From: Lancefieldella parvula_C | GTDB lineage: Bacteria; Actinomycetota; Coriobacteriia; Coriobacteriales; Atopobiaceae | Direction of reading: 5' to 3' | Assembly: GCF_000758945.1 (NCBI RefSeq) | Contig: NZ_JRND01000021.1 | Coordinates: 44,247-108,246, forward strand | DNA length: 64,000 nt | Shown here: positions 52,254 through 60,845 of the stretch, piece by piece | How the letters are laid out: each line of letters opens with the position of its first letter | Numbering within the stretch: position 1 is the stretch's first letter | Made by a program: the position numbers and the translations under genes | The notes under the pieces: generated by a model | The model's input: the letters and a program-made list of their open reading frames with translations, nothing else | Told to the model about the DNA's origin: nothing | Databases searched by the model: none

Positions 52254-52688
52254 ATGAAATTTCATAAGGTCAAAGAAGTCTCTGCTCTGACTGACTTAAA
52301 GTTGAGTGTTCAGTTTACTAATGGGACTACAAAAATCTACGATGTAGCTCCACTTATGCATCGTTTTTCGGCTTTTAAACTTCTAAAAGATGAATCATTG
52401 TTCAGAGATGTTGCGGTTGATCAAGGTGGCTACGGTATTATCTGGAACGATGACCTTGATCTCTCTTGTGATGAAGTATGGGAGAACGGAACGGAAGTTA
52501 CGACTCCGTTCGATGGACTTATATCGTTTTCAGATGCTAGTGAACTCTGGGGCTTAAGCGAGTCAACTCTGCGCAAGGCTGTTGCATACGGCAAAATAGT
52601 TCTAGGAGTGGATGCTCGTAAATATGGTAAGCAGTGGATTGTTAATCGTGATGCTATGTTGCGTGAGTACGGCAACCCTGTGTGCTAA
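52254..52688 (+). CDS. DUF2442 protein with C-terminal helix-turn-helix
   Basis: 144 aa. Residues 1-85 are DUF2442 (VSALTDLKLSVQFTNGTTKIYDV; FRDVAVDQGGYGIIWNDDLDLSCDEVW). Residues 92-144 are a small DNA-binding module (ASELWGLSESTLRKAVAYGK; WIVNRDAMLREYG), similar to the N-terminus of the Fic protein next door. It is the likely partner and DNA-binding autoregulator of DUF4160, perhaps acting on the palindrome at 51944. Ribosome binding site AAGGAGG. A damaged second copy lies at 55938-56076. Confidence 0.85.
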   Translation: MKFHKVKEVSALTDLKLSVQFTNGTTKIYDVAPLMHRFSAFKLLKDESLFRDVAVDQGGYGIIWNDDLDLSCDEVWENGTEVTTPFDGLISFSDASELWGLSESTLRKAVAYGKIVLGVDARKYGKQWIVNRDAMLREYGNPVC

Positions 52689-52762
52689 GAGCTACAAATA
52701 CTTAACCTCAAAATACTGCTCATTTTAGTGGACAATATTTTTGTATGGTTAGATTTCAAATC

Positions 52763-52825
52763 TTGCCGCTATCGGCAATAAATATCCTCTTTTGTTATAA
52801 TAATCTCGTCAGTTTTTGCCGATAG
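52763..52825 (+). promoter_or_regulatory. Promoter and operator of the Fic gene
   Basis: TTGCCG-CTAT-CGGCAA (52763-52778) is a perfect palindrome; a further half-site TTGCCGATAG is at 52816-52825, directly before the ribosome binding site. TATAAT lies at 52796-52801, so the palindrome covers the -35 region. This suits autoregulation by the Fic protein's own helix-turn-helix. Confidence 0.6.
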
Positions 52826-52839
52826 GGAGGTAAAGCTCG

Positions 52840-53739
52840 ATGGGATTTCTTTCTGCAGCCCAGATTGCTGAGCTCTGGGGCATATCCGAGAGAAGTGTGC
52901 GCAATTACTGTGCAACAGGTCGCGTACCCGGCGCTTTTCTCGTGGGAAAAACTTGGAACATTCCAGCTGATGCGGTAAAACCTTCTCGAAAAAACGCTAA
53001 AACATCGTCAACAAGTCCGCTGCTTTCGCGCTTGATTGAAGAAAAGGTCTCAAAAATAAAGGGCGGCATTTACCATAAGCTCCAGGTCGAGCTTACCTAC
53101 AACTCTAATCACATTGAGGGAAGCAAGCTCTCCCTCGATCAGACACGCATGATTTTTGAAACGGCAACTATCGGCGTTGATGGAAATCCTGTTTATATTG
53201 ATGACATTGTAGAGACTCAGAATCACTTTCGTGCTATCGATTACGTGATTGACCATGCAAAAGACCCTCTTTCAGAGGTCATCATCAAAGAACTTCACCG
53301 TATTCTAAAAATGGGAACAACAGATTCTGCAAAGGACTGGTTTGCTGTTGGAGATTACAAACACCTACCAAATGAGGTCGGTGGGCGAGAAACCACTCTT
53401 CCAGAAAATGTTGCTAAAGAGATGAAATCGCTGTTAAAGGCTCATAACTCAAACAACTCCCATTCCTTTGAAAATATTGTTGATTATCACGTTCGCTTTG
53501 AGCGCATTCATCCATTCCAAGATGGCAACGGACGTGTTGGTAGGTTGATTATGCTTAAAGAATGCCTTGCTCATAACGTTGTTCCGTTTGTCATTACTGA
53601 TGACATGAAGTCTTTCTATTATCGAGGGCTCTCTAAGTGGGATAAGGAGAACGGCTATCTTCTTGATACGTGCCTTACAGCTCAGGATAGATTTAAAGCA
53701 ACACTGGATTACTTCCGAATTCCGTATGGTGATAAGTAG
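52840..53739 (+). CDS. Fic-domain AMP-transferase with helix-turn-helix
   Basis: 299 aa. An N-terminal DNA-binding module (QIAELWGISERSVRNYCATG; residues 7-45) precedes a class II Fic fold. The inhibitory helix has SNHIEG (Ser89, Glu93), and the catalytic loop is HPFQDGNGRVGR starting at His224. Fic enzymes usually transfer AMP from ATP to Ser/Thr/Tyr of a target protein, and the Glu93 helix keeps them off until released. Target unknown. The protein could be a stand-alone stress regulator or a toxin with its antitoxin in cis. Confidence 0.92.
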   Translation: MGFLSAAQIAELWGISERSVRNYCATGRVPGAFLVGKTWNIPADAVKPSRKNAKTSSTSPLLSRLIEEKVSKIKGGIYHKLQVELTYNSNHIEGSKLSLDQTRMIFETATIGVDGNPVYIDDIVETQNHFRAIDYVIDHAKDPLSEVIIKELHRILKMGTTDSAKDWFAVGDYKHLPNEVGGRETTLPENVAKEMKSLLKAHNSNNSHSFENIVDYHVRFERIHPFQDGNGRVGRLIMLKECLAHNVVPFVITDDMKSFYYRGLSKWDKENGYLLDTCLTAQDRFKATLDYFRIPYGDK

Positions 53740-53883
53740 GTGTAACTGCTTTTCTCGCTTTGAGGTTATATTGCTGTTTTTGATCAATAGACGTCAGCTT
53801 GTTGCACATGCAGTCGATGAGCTCCTTTTGGATAACGAAAGACCCTCGTGAGCCGTTGCACCACTTCCTCAGGGGAGGGGGGT

Positions 53884-54398
53884 TCACTGCGTCTTTTGCG
53901 TAGTGGTAGTCGTCCAAGGGGTTAGGTAAACGGCGTGAATGCCAAGTTCACGCATATACTTACCAACAGTTCGTTCAGCGATCTTATATCCTTTTGAGCG
54001 AAGTTCTTGGGTGATTTTGCCGGCACCGTAAATACAAAGGCTTTTGATCCAAATCGCTTTAATTTCACCTTGAATAAACTTCTTCCGAAGCTTTCGCGGT
54101 GATTGGTGATTATGACGCTTTTCTCGTTGATAGTAACCACTTCTTGAGATTCCAACATAATCACACATACCATTGATGGAAGGGTGGGATTCCAAAGCGT
54201 GCTGAACGTCCATTTCTTGGTATACCTTTTCGGTAGTTACTTGCTCAGAATTCCGATTGATTTTTTTAATACTTCGATCGCTCCTTCAGCGTCACGAAGT
54301 TGACGCTTTAGTCGTGCAATCTCCTTGTCCTTATCGCTGGCAAAATTACCAGAGCCACGGCCAAACTCCCCAGTCTCAGTAACTACTTCCTTAATTAT
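53884..54398 (-). mobile_element. Truncated IS3-family (IS150-like) insertion sequence
   Basis: The minus strand encodes the end of OrfA (54398-54237: GNFASDKDKEIARLKRQLRD, IEVLKKSIGILSK-stop) and, from ATG 54213, the first 109 residues of OrfB (HALESHPSINGMCDYVGISR; HTH_21 region). The frame then stops at 53884. The DDE integrase core and the start of OrfA are missing, so the element is dead. It marks a junction between backbone-like DNA and the AT-rich reductase segment to the right. Confidence 0.8.
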
Positions 54399-54450
54399 AC
54401 TAAATCAGAGTCTCTATTTAACTTGTACACTTTTTATTCTAGGCCCATAC

Positions 54451-54492
54451 AAAAAACTGACTTACTCAAGCTATGAGATAAGTCAGTTTTTT
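54451..54492. terminator. Bidirectional terminator at the 3' end of the reductase gene
   Basis: AAAAAACTGACTTA (54451-54464) pairs perfectly with TAAGTCAGTTTTTT (54479-54492); A and T runs on the two sides allow either direction. Confidence 0.88.
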
Positions 54493-54497
54493 AGTTT

Positions 54498-55829
54498 TTA
54501 GAATTTGAATAAGTCATTAAGAGCTTCAGTCATAGTTGGGTGAGCGTAAATTTGGTCACGCAAGTCTTCAGCCTTTAAGTGGTGCTGCATTGCTAAAGTA
54601 ATGACATTGATAGTTTCGTAAGCTTCTTCAGCGTAAATAGTAGCACCTAAGATTTCGTGAGTTTCTGGGTCAATCAAAGCCTTGTATGAGCCTCTTGGGT
54701 TGCCGATGACTTGGGCCTTTGGCACACCAGCTGCAGGCATTGTTAAGACCTTGTAAGCTTTACCTTGGGCCTTTAACTCGCTTTCAGTTAGTCCAGCTGA
54801 AGAAATTGCTGGCTTAATGAAGATTGAGTTAGCAAAAACTGGACGATTCTTCTTAGTTCTAGTCTTGTCACCAAAGAGTTGATTGTCCATAATCCGCCAG
54901 TCATCAAGCGAAATGTAGGTAAATTGCAAGCTACCGGCAACATCACCCATAGCGTAGATATTAGGAACACTGGTTTCAAGCTTATCGTTAACGACAATTT
55001 CGCCTCTTTGGCCAACTTCAAGACTGGTTTTTTCTAGGTGAAGGGCAGCAGTGGCTGGGTGGCGGCCAACTGACACAAGCATCACGTCTGCTTGCAAGTC
55101 CTTAACACCATCTTCGGTTTCAACAGTTAAGTTAAGACCAGCTTCAGTTTCTTCAACCTTGGTCAAAGAAGACTTAAGCATGAAGGTAACGCCATCTGCT
55201 TCCATATCAGCCTTAGCTGCCTGAGCAATTTCTGGTTCAAACCGGCCCAAGATACTTGGCATTGGTTCAATTACAGTTACTTTACTGCCAAAGCCAGCGT
55301 ACATTGAAGCAAATTCAAGTCCGATTGGTCCACCACCTAAAATAACCAGATTCTTAGCAAGTTCTTTTTTAGCAAGCATTTCAGTTGAAGTAAATATCTT
55401 ATCGCCAATCTTTAGGCCATCAATATTTGGTACATTACTTTCGGCACCAGTATTAATGAAAAGACGGTCGAATGTTAATTCTTCTGTACCTGATTCATCA
55501 GTTACTTTGATTATCTTATCATCAATAAATTCAGCACTTGCATCAAGCACAGTTGCCAAGTCTTGGTCTGCTATCTTGTGGTAGTTCTTGTTGCGTAGTT
55601 TTGCTGTCATAGCTTCCTTAGTTTCGAAAGCTTCTTCATACTTAACTCCTCTTTGAGAGTTAATCACCAAGTTCTTAGTTGGCAAACATGCGATGTTGAT
55701 ACACGTTCCGCCGTACATCATTGGATCTTTTTCAATCAAAAGCACTTCTTCGCCATGACTTGTCAGGCTCCCTGCCAAAGTCTTACCAGCTTTGCCAAAG
55801 CCAATAATAATATTCTTAAAATGTCTCAT
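54498..55829 (-). CDS. FAD-dependent pyridine nucleotide-disulfide oxidoreductase
   Basis: 443 aa. It has an N-terminal FAD-binding IIIGFGKAGKTLAG, the redox-active pair Cys43/Cys48 in GGTCINIACLPTK, a NAD(P)-binding LVILGGGPIGLEFASMYAGFG, an FAD site YAMGDVAG and a C-terminal dimerisation domain (LDDWRIMDNQLFGD; AEEAYETINVITLAM). It resembles the glutathione/mercuric reductase family members common in Lactobacillus, where they are thought to act in thiol or oxygen stress. It lacks the mercury-binding C-terminal cysteines. AT-rich codon use differs from its neighbours and, with the flanking IS remnant, suggests recent transfer. Ribosome binding site TTAGGAGT. Confidence 0.87.
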   Translation of the reverse strand: MRHFKNIIIGFGKAGKTLAGSLTSHGEEVLLIEKDPMMYGGTCINIACLPTKNLVINSQRGVKYEEAFETKEAMTAKLRNKNYHKIADQDLATVLDASAEFIDDKIIKVTDESGTEELTFDRLFINTGAESNVPNIDGLKIGDKIFTSTEMLAKKELAKNLVILGGGPIGLEFASMYAGFGSKVTVIEPMPSILGRFEPEIAQAAKADMEADGVTFMLKSSLTKVEETEAGLNLTVETEDGVKDLQADVMLVSVGRHPATAALHLEKTSLEVGQRGEIVVNDKLETSVPNIYAMGDVAGSLQFTYISLDDWRIMDNQLFGDKTRTKKNRPVFANSIFIKPAISSAGLTESELKAQGKAYKVLTMPAAGVPKAQVIGNPRGSYKALIDPETHEILGATIYAEEAYETINVITLAMQHHLKAEDLRDQIYAHPTMTEALNDLFKF

Positions 55830-55937
55830 ACTTAGACTCCTAATCCAAATTATCGCTACTTATTTTTTGTCAGTAACATATTTTTTTACAAAATATCACG
55901 ATAGATGTCAGCCGTCTACAATTTTGCTTATAAAAAG

Positions 55938-56076
55938 CTTCTAAAAGATGAATCATTGTTCAGAGATGTTGCGGTTGATCAAAATAGTTCCAAGAGTGAA
56001 TGCTCGTAAGTATGGTAAGCAGTGGATTGTTAACCGTGACGCTATGTTGCGTGAGTATGGCAATCCTGTGTGCTAG
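55938..56076 (+). pseudogene. Decayed second copy of the DUF2442-HTH gene
   Basis: Bases 55938-56076 match the gene at 52254-52688 in two blocks: 52382-52424 and 52595-52688. The 170 bases between are absent; both break points carry CAA, so a short-homology deletion is likely, and it shifts the frame. Similarity continues past the stop to about 56125, ending in a hairpin ATACTGTC (56100-56107) / GACAGTAT (56118-56125). The 55830-55937 stretch holds the reductase promoter region. Confidence 0.8.
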
Positions 56077-56170
56077 GGGCTACAAATATACATCCTCAAA
56101 TACTGTCCATCACATTAGACAGTATGATCAATAGACTTCAACCTGTTGAGAGCGTTCTCGAGAAAAACAT

Positions 56171-56197
56171 AGAGTCACCCGCAGAGCAGGTGACTCT
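56171..56197 (-). terminator. Terminator of the ECF-AraC-ABC operon
   Basis: AGAGTCACC (56171-56179) pairs with GGTGACTCT (56189-56197). On the minus strand it is followed by ATGTTTTTC. Confidence 0.75.
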
Positions 56198-56250
56198 AAT
56201 TGTTCATTCATCTGTGCTTATTTCCCAAAACTTCGCATATAGCATGCCCA

Positions 56251-58002
56251 TTACTTCGAAATCTGCCAGCCTTCAATACGTGAACGAGCTTCAACAAAGT
56301 CATGGTAGGGGCCACTGTGCGAGATAAGCTCCTCATGGGTGCCCTGTTCTGCAACACGTCCATCTCTAAGGAAGAAAATCTGGTCAGCTTCCTCAATTGT
56401 TGAGAGACGATGTGCAATTTCAAGCACAGTTTTTCCCTTACAGAGTTGGGCAAGGGCTGCTTGAATTTCTGCTTCGTTTTCTGGATCAACACTTGCCGTG
56501 GCCTCATCGAGAACAACAAGAGGCGCATCTTTCAAAATTGCGCGAGCAATTGAGATGCGTTGTCTCTCGCCTCCAGATAGTCGAGCTCCACCTTCTCCAA
56601 CTTTTGTCTTATAGCCCTCGGGCAGAGCTTTTATGAACTCATCGCAGCGTGCGGCCTTTGCTGCTTCTACAATCTCTTCAAACTGTGCATCTGGCCTGCT
56701 TAAAGCAATATTGCGCTCAATCGTGTCATCCATAAGATAGACGTCTTGGAAAACCATGGAGAAGTCCGCAAGAATACTGTCGCAAGAAAGCTCGCGTACA
56801 TCGTGGTCTCCTATGCGTACGGAGCCACCTGTTGCATCGTAGAAACGTGCAAACAGCTTGGCAACAGTTGTCTTACCTGAACCACTTCCTCCAACAAGAG
56901 CTGCAGTTGTTCCCTCGGGAATAGTCAGAGACATTCCGTTAAGTACAAGAGGTCCATCTCCGTAAGCAAATGAGACGTCATGCATCTCAAGGTTGTGATA
57001 CTCAAGTTTTATAGCTTTGCAATTGTCATCGATCGCGGGTGCGGATTCGATAGCGTCAAGACGGTCGATAACTTCTCCGATGTGTCCAATTACGTAGGCA
57101 GCATCGCCACAAGCCTCGATTGATTGGAACAGCATAAAGGAGAACATCACCAGTGTGCAGAAGTTAAGAAGAGATATCGTGCCGTTCAGGAAAGAGATAC
57201 ATACGATAACAATGACGCCAACCGAAGCACTGCGTGTCACAAAGAGAAGCAAGGCATTGAAGGGTTGGAAAGCAAGCTCGGTTTTGAGATTTACATTTCT
57301 AGAACGTGCGTATGCGGAGCGTACTGCTGAAACAGCAGCATCTACCTGCCGGTAACTCTTAACAACAGGCATACCGTGGATGTATTCCAACGTTGCCTGA
57401 GACATATCCTCGCGTGCGTCATTTTGTGCGGGCGACAAACGCGCGGAATTTTTGAACATCAGCTCCAGTACCACCGTTGCTACCGCAATTGCAGCCAATG
57501 CGAGGATGCAGGCCCGCAGATCCATGAAGGCGAGAAACGCCACCATTGCAGCTGCGGTTATGTATCCGTTGCCAAGCATGTCTACCATGCGCATACCGTG
57601 GATTTCCACGAATGACAGCTCGGTTGTGAGTGCCGAGAGAATTTCTCCTGATGGGTGATTGTCAAAGTAACCAAGAGGGACGCGTTTCAGCGCTTCTCCG
57701 ATACGTACACGCACCTCGTTGGAACGTTCTGCAGCTACGGTTTCCTCGGCTCGTGCTCTTAGCCACATGAGCGCAGCGCGTAGCGCAATCGAAGCAATAA
57801 TGGCCAGTCCAGCCGTAAGTGCAATTTTAAGATCGGGTTTCTCGCCATTTGATAAGCCGAGAAACCCGCACATGGCCCAGGCGGCAATAGCGATGGGTGC
57901 TGCAGAAACAAGTGAGATAAGAAAAGAGTATGCAAAGCCAAAGAGAATTCGCGTTTTCTTGTTGCCCGTCCAACGCACCACTTTTATAAGCGCACTAAAC
58001 AT
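56251..58002 (-). CDS. ABC exporter half-transporter (second of pair)
   Basis: 583 aa: six membrane helices (residues 20-300) fused to an ATPase domain with Walker A ALVGGSGSGKTTVAKLF, signature RLSGGERQRISIARA, Walker B LVVLDEATASVDPE and His of ALAQ..LEIAHRLST. Together with the 590-aa partner upstream (8-nt overlap) it probably forms a heterodimeric exporter. The pairing of two such half-transporters with an AraC regulator and an ECF importer recalls metallophore or small-metabolite loci; the substrate is not evident. The coding sequence contains a perfect 11-bp inverted repeat at 57834-57868. Confidence 0.9.
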   Translation of the reverse strand: MFSALIKVVRWTGNKKTRILFGFAYSFLISLVSAAPIAIAAWAMCGFLGLSNGEKPDLKIALTAGLAIIASIALRAALMWLRARAEETVAAERSNEVRVRIGEALKRVPLGYFDNHPSGEILSALTTELSFVEIHGMRMVDMLGNGYITAAAMVAFLAFMDLRACILALAAIAVATVVLELMFKNSARLSPAQNDAREDMSQATLEYIHGMPVVKSYRQVDAAVSAVRSAYARSRNVNLKTELAFQPFNALLLFVTRSASVGVIVIVCISFLNGTISLLNFCTLVMFSFMLFQSIEACGDAAYVIGHIGEVIDRLDAIESAPAIDDNCKAIKLEYHNLEMHDVSFAYGDGPLVLNGMSLTIPEGTTAALVGGSGSGKTTVAKLFARFYDATGGSVRIGDHDVRELSCDSILADFSMVFQDVYLMDDTIERNIALSRPDAQFEEIVEAAKAARCDEFIKALPEGYKTKVGEGGARLSGGERQRISIARAILKDAPLVVLDEATASVDPENEAEIQAALAQLCKGKTVLEIAHRLSTIEEADQIFFLRDGRVAEQGTHEELISHSGPYHDFVEARSRIEGWQISK

Positions 58003-59767
58003 TACGCTGCTCCTTTTTCACTTCATGGGTTCCATTGGAAATGTGTGCTTCCCACATGCGGCGATAGAGATCACTTGAGCCAAGGAGGTCCGTATGTGTT
58101 CCCTCAGCGACGATGTTTCCGGAATCCATGACTACTATCTTGTCAAAATTACGCACCGTTGAGATTCTGTGCGCGATTACAATCAGCGTCTTTCCACGTG
58201 CAAGTTCTGAGAGTGCCTGTTGAATGAGCTCCTCACTCTCGGGGTCTATGAATGCAGTTGCCTCATCAAGCACAAGAATCGGCGCGTCTTTTAGATAGGC
58301 GCGCGCGATAGAGATGCGCTGGCGTTCTCCACCCGAAAGAGCTCCTCCGGCTTCTCCGGAAAGGGTTTCAAATCCATTTGCAAGCTTATCTGCCAATTCT
58401 TCACAGTGCGCAGCGGCAAGCGCGCGCTCTACCTCGGCGTCAGTTGCGCCCTCACGTCCGAGCCTTACGTTCTCAAAGATTGTTCGATCAAAGAGGAAAT
58501 TGTCTTGAGTCACAAAGCTCACAAGACCAGCGAGCTGATCAAGTGGTATATCGCGCACGTCAGTTTCCCCGATGCGGATTGCTCCTGATCCTGCATCCCA
58601 GAATCGAGCAATGAGCTTGGCCATTGTTGACTTTCCAGAACCACTTGGTCCCACCAGAGCACACGAGGTACCTTCAGGCACTTCAAGAGAGATTCCGTGG
58701 AGCACTTCTTCGTTGGAATATGAGAATCGGACGTTTTTGAATGAGATATCGTGGGACGAGATGAGTGCGGGAGAAGAGACTTCGGGCAAGGGTTTCATCT
58801 CTAACAGCTTACTAACGCTGTCCATTACCTTCTCGATTTCCTTGAACATATTGGTGTACTGCGTAATTTTAGTAAGAGGACCAATGACGCCGATTGACAA
58901 CATACATGCAAGAGCCATCTGAGCTACGTCGATACTGCCCGAAGCTACAAGAATGCATCCAACTGGTACAACACCCAGAAGAAGCGTTGGCAGTATTGCA
59001 AACATGGCGTTCATGGGGATACGAGCAGACTTATACCAGGCAAGCGTTAGTTTCTCAAATTCAGAGATGTCGTTACGAAAGCGAGCATACGAGGAGTCGG
59101 CTTGGTTGAAAGTCTTGATGACTTCGATTCCATCGATGTATTCGACGAGTGTTGAGTTAACGCGCTCACTTGCTGTCCAGTACGCTGCATAGTCTCGTTC
59201 AAAGTTTTTAAAAAGGAGTGAAAGGGGCACAATTGACAAGGCTGGTGCGATGAGCATAGAGAGAGCGAGCCGGATATCAATTGAGCACACGATTGCAAAA
59301 CACAAGATGAGAAGAAGCACATTGCTGGTAAATTCCGGGATAACGTGGGCAATGGGCAGCTCCATTTGCTCAATATCGTCAATGATTATTTTCTTAAGTG
59401 CTCCAGAAGGCGCTGATTGAACATCGCCTAGGGAGCATGCAGCAAGATGTTTGCAAGCGGCGTTTCGCAAGTTTTCAAGCGTATGGTAGGCAACGCTGTG
59501 TGATGTCGATGTTGAGGCTAGATAGCCTATTGCCTGAACTGCCACTCCGAGAAGGGCAATGAGTGCCCAGTGTCCAACTTCACTGATGGCAAGGGTGCCT
59601 GATATTGAAAGCGCAATCAACTTGTAGGCGGCAAAAAAGGGAACAATGCCTCCAACAACACCTACCACAGCAAATAACAGTGAGGCTCCAAGTTTTAGAC
59701 GCTGTCCGTGTGTAAATGAAGCAAGCTGCTGTATCCAACTGCTCTTTTCCTTTTTGCTAGGGTCCAT
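57995..59767 (-). CDS. ABC exporter half-transporter (first of pair)
   Basis: 590 aa with an N-terminal six-helix membrane domain and a C-terminal ATPase: Walker A ALVGPSGSGKSTMAKL, signature ALSGGERQRISIARAYLK, Walker B LVLDEATAFIDPESE. ATG 59767 is chosen because GGGAGGA precedes it; the in-frame TTG 12 bases upstream overlaps that site. It lies 103 nt after the AraC gene, which leaves room for an internal promoter, though none is clear. Confidence 0.9.
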   Translation of the reverse strand: MDPSKKEKSSWIQQLASFTHGQRLKLGASLLFAVVGVVGGIVPFFAAYKLIALSISGTLAISEVGHWALIALLGVAVQAIGYLASTSTSHSVAYHTLENLRNAACKHLAACSLGDVQSAPSGALKKIIIDDIEQMELPIAHVIPEFTSNVLLLILCFAIVCSIDIRLALSMLIAPALSIVPLSLLFKNFERDYAAYWTASERVNSTLVEYIDGIEVIKTFNQADSSYARFRNDISEFEKLTLAWYKSARIPMNAMFAILPTLLLGVVPVGCILVASGSIDVAQMALACMLSIGVIGPLTKITQYTNMFKEIEKVMDSVSKLLEMKPLPEVSSPALISSHDISFKNVRFSYSNEEVLHGISLEVPEGTSCALVGPSGSGKSTMAKLIARFWDAGSGAIRIGETDVRDIPLDQLAGLVSFVTQDNFLFDRTIFENVRLGREGATDAEVERALAAAHCEELADKLANGFETLSGEAGGALSGGERQRISIARAYLKDAPILVLDEATAFIDPESEELIQQALSELARGKTLIVIAHRISTVRNFDKIVVMDSGNIVAEGTHTDLLGSSDLYRRMWEAHISNGTHEVKKEQRNV

Positions 59768-59870
59768 GGGTCCTCCCAAACGACGAGTATGAGCAAATTG
59801 TATTCATAGCTCGTTGCATGAGAAAAGCCCGATTGTCGCGGCTAGCTCCAAGTGTATCTATGCGGGTGGA

Positions 59871-60845
59871 TTATCTTTCTTGTCCAGCGCTTTCACGGTA
59901 ATCGCCAGGTGCCATGCCAACGACATTACGGAATGTGGAAGCAAATTTTGAGGCATTGGTATATCCGACTTCAAATGCCACCTCACCAATTGGCTTGGAG
60001 GTTGTCCGAAGGAGTGTCGCAGCTTGTGCCATGCGATAGCGTGTAAGGTATACGTGCACACTGGTGCCATAAACCTCCTTGAACCACCGCTGCATGCTGG
60101 CATAGGGAAACTCGAACTCTTGTGAGAGCTCTTTGAGTGTCTTATGGGAAGAAAGATCAGAGGTTATAGCTCGTTCTATTTCCTTTACCTTATCAACCTG
60201 TGCGCGTGTGAGACCGTACTGTCCAATGCGTCCGCCTTCAGGAATATTACTGCCGAGAAACAAGAGAAGCTCCATAATCTTGAGTTTTAGGTAAGCATCT
60301 CTAAAGCGGTCATGAGCGTTATATATCTCGCAGAAAATATGCTCGACCGACGGTCCGCTACGGAGCACACTTGGTTCATCGCCTGAACAGAACCTCTCGT
60401 AGAGCTGCTTAACACTTACAGGAAAGCCCTCGGGAAACATTGATTGCAGCGATTTATCTGCTATGTCGGGATCAAGACAGACGGTGACACCACGGTAGTG
60501 TCCAAACGGAAACCGAAAGAGACTTTCATGTCTTGCGTGATCGTCAATACCAAGATCACCTACGTCAAGGTACAGACATGAGTCAGTTCCGGACTCCCAC
60601 TCAATTCTTCCTTCTCGACAATAGTTCAGGCAGAGCATGCGTGATCCTGGGGTAAGCTTAAAGCCCGACTCAAGGTTCCATACACTTGTGAAGTCATTGA
60701 ACATGAGGGTAATTCCAGGCATGACATCGTGCATTGTCATGATGCCCTGTCCGTCAGTACCTTCTGCCCTCCATACAGAATGATCTGTATCGTGCGTCAC
60801 GCGACGGACGTTGCCACCCATGTCAGCATAGTTAGCAATGTCCAT
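59871..60845 (-). CDS. AraC-family transcriptional regulator
   Basis: 324 aa. The N-terminal part (1-215) is a sensor domain without clear motif. The C-terminal 100 residues are a double helix-turn-helix (KTLKELSQEFEFPYASMQRWFKEVYG; TTSKPIGEVAFEVGYTNASKFASTFRNVVGMAPGDYR). Start at ATG 60845 (TTGGAGA upstream) overlaps the end of the ECF ATPase gene by 14 nt. Similar AraC proteins in siderophore loci bind the transported ligand and activate the operon; that is the likely role here. Confidence 0.88.
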   Translation of the reverse strand: MDIANYADMGGNVRRVTHDTDHSVWRAEGTDGQGIMTMHDVMPGITLMFNDFTSVWNLESGFKLTPGSRMLCLNYCREGRIEWESGTDSCLYLDVGDLGIDDHARHESLFRFPFGHYRGVTVCLDPDIADKSLQSMFPEGFPVSVKQLYERFCSGDEPSVLRSGPSVEHIFCEIYNAHDRFRDAYLKLKIMELLLFLGSNIPEGGRIGQYGLTRAQVDKVKEIERAITSDLSSHKTLKELSQEFEFPYASMQRWFKEVYGTSVHVYLTRYRMAQAATLLRTTSKPIGEVAFEVGYTNASKFASTFRNVVGMAPGDYRESAGQER

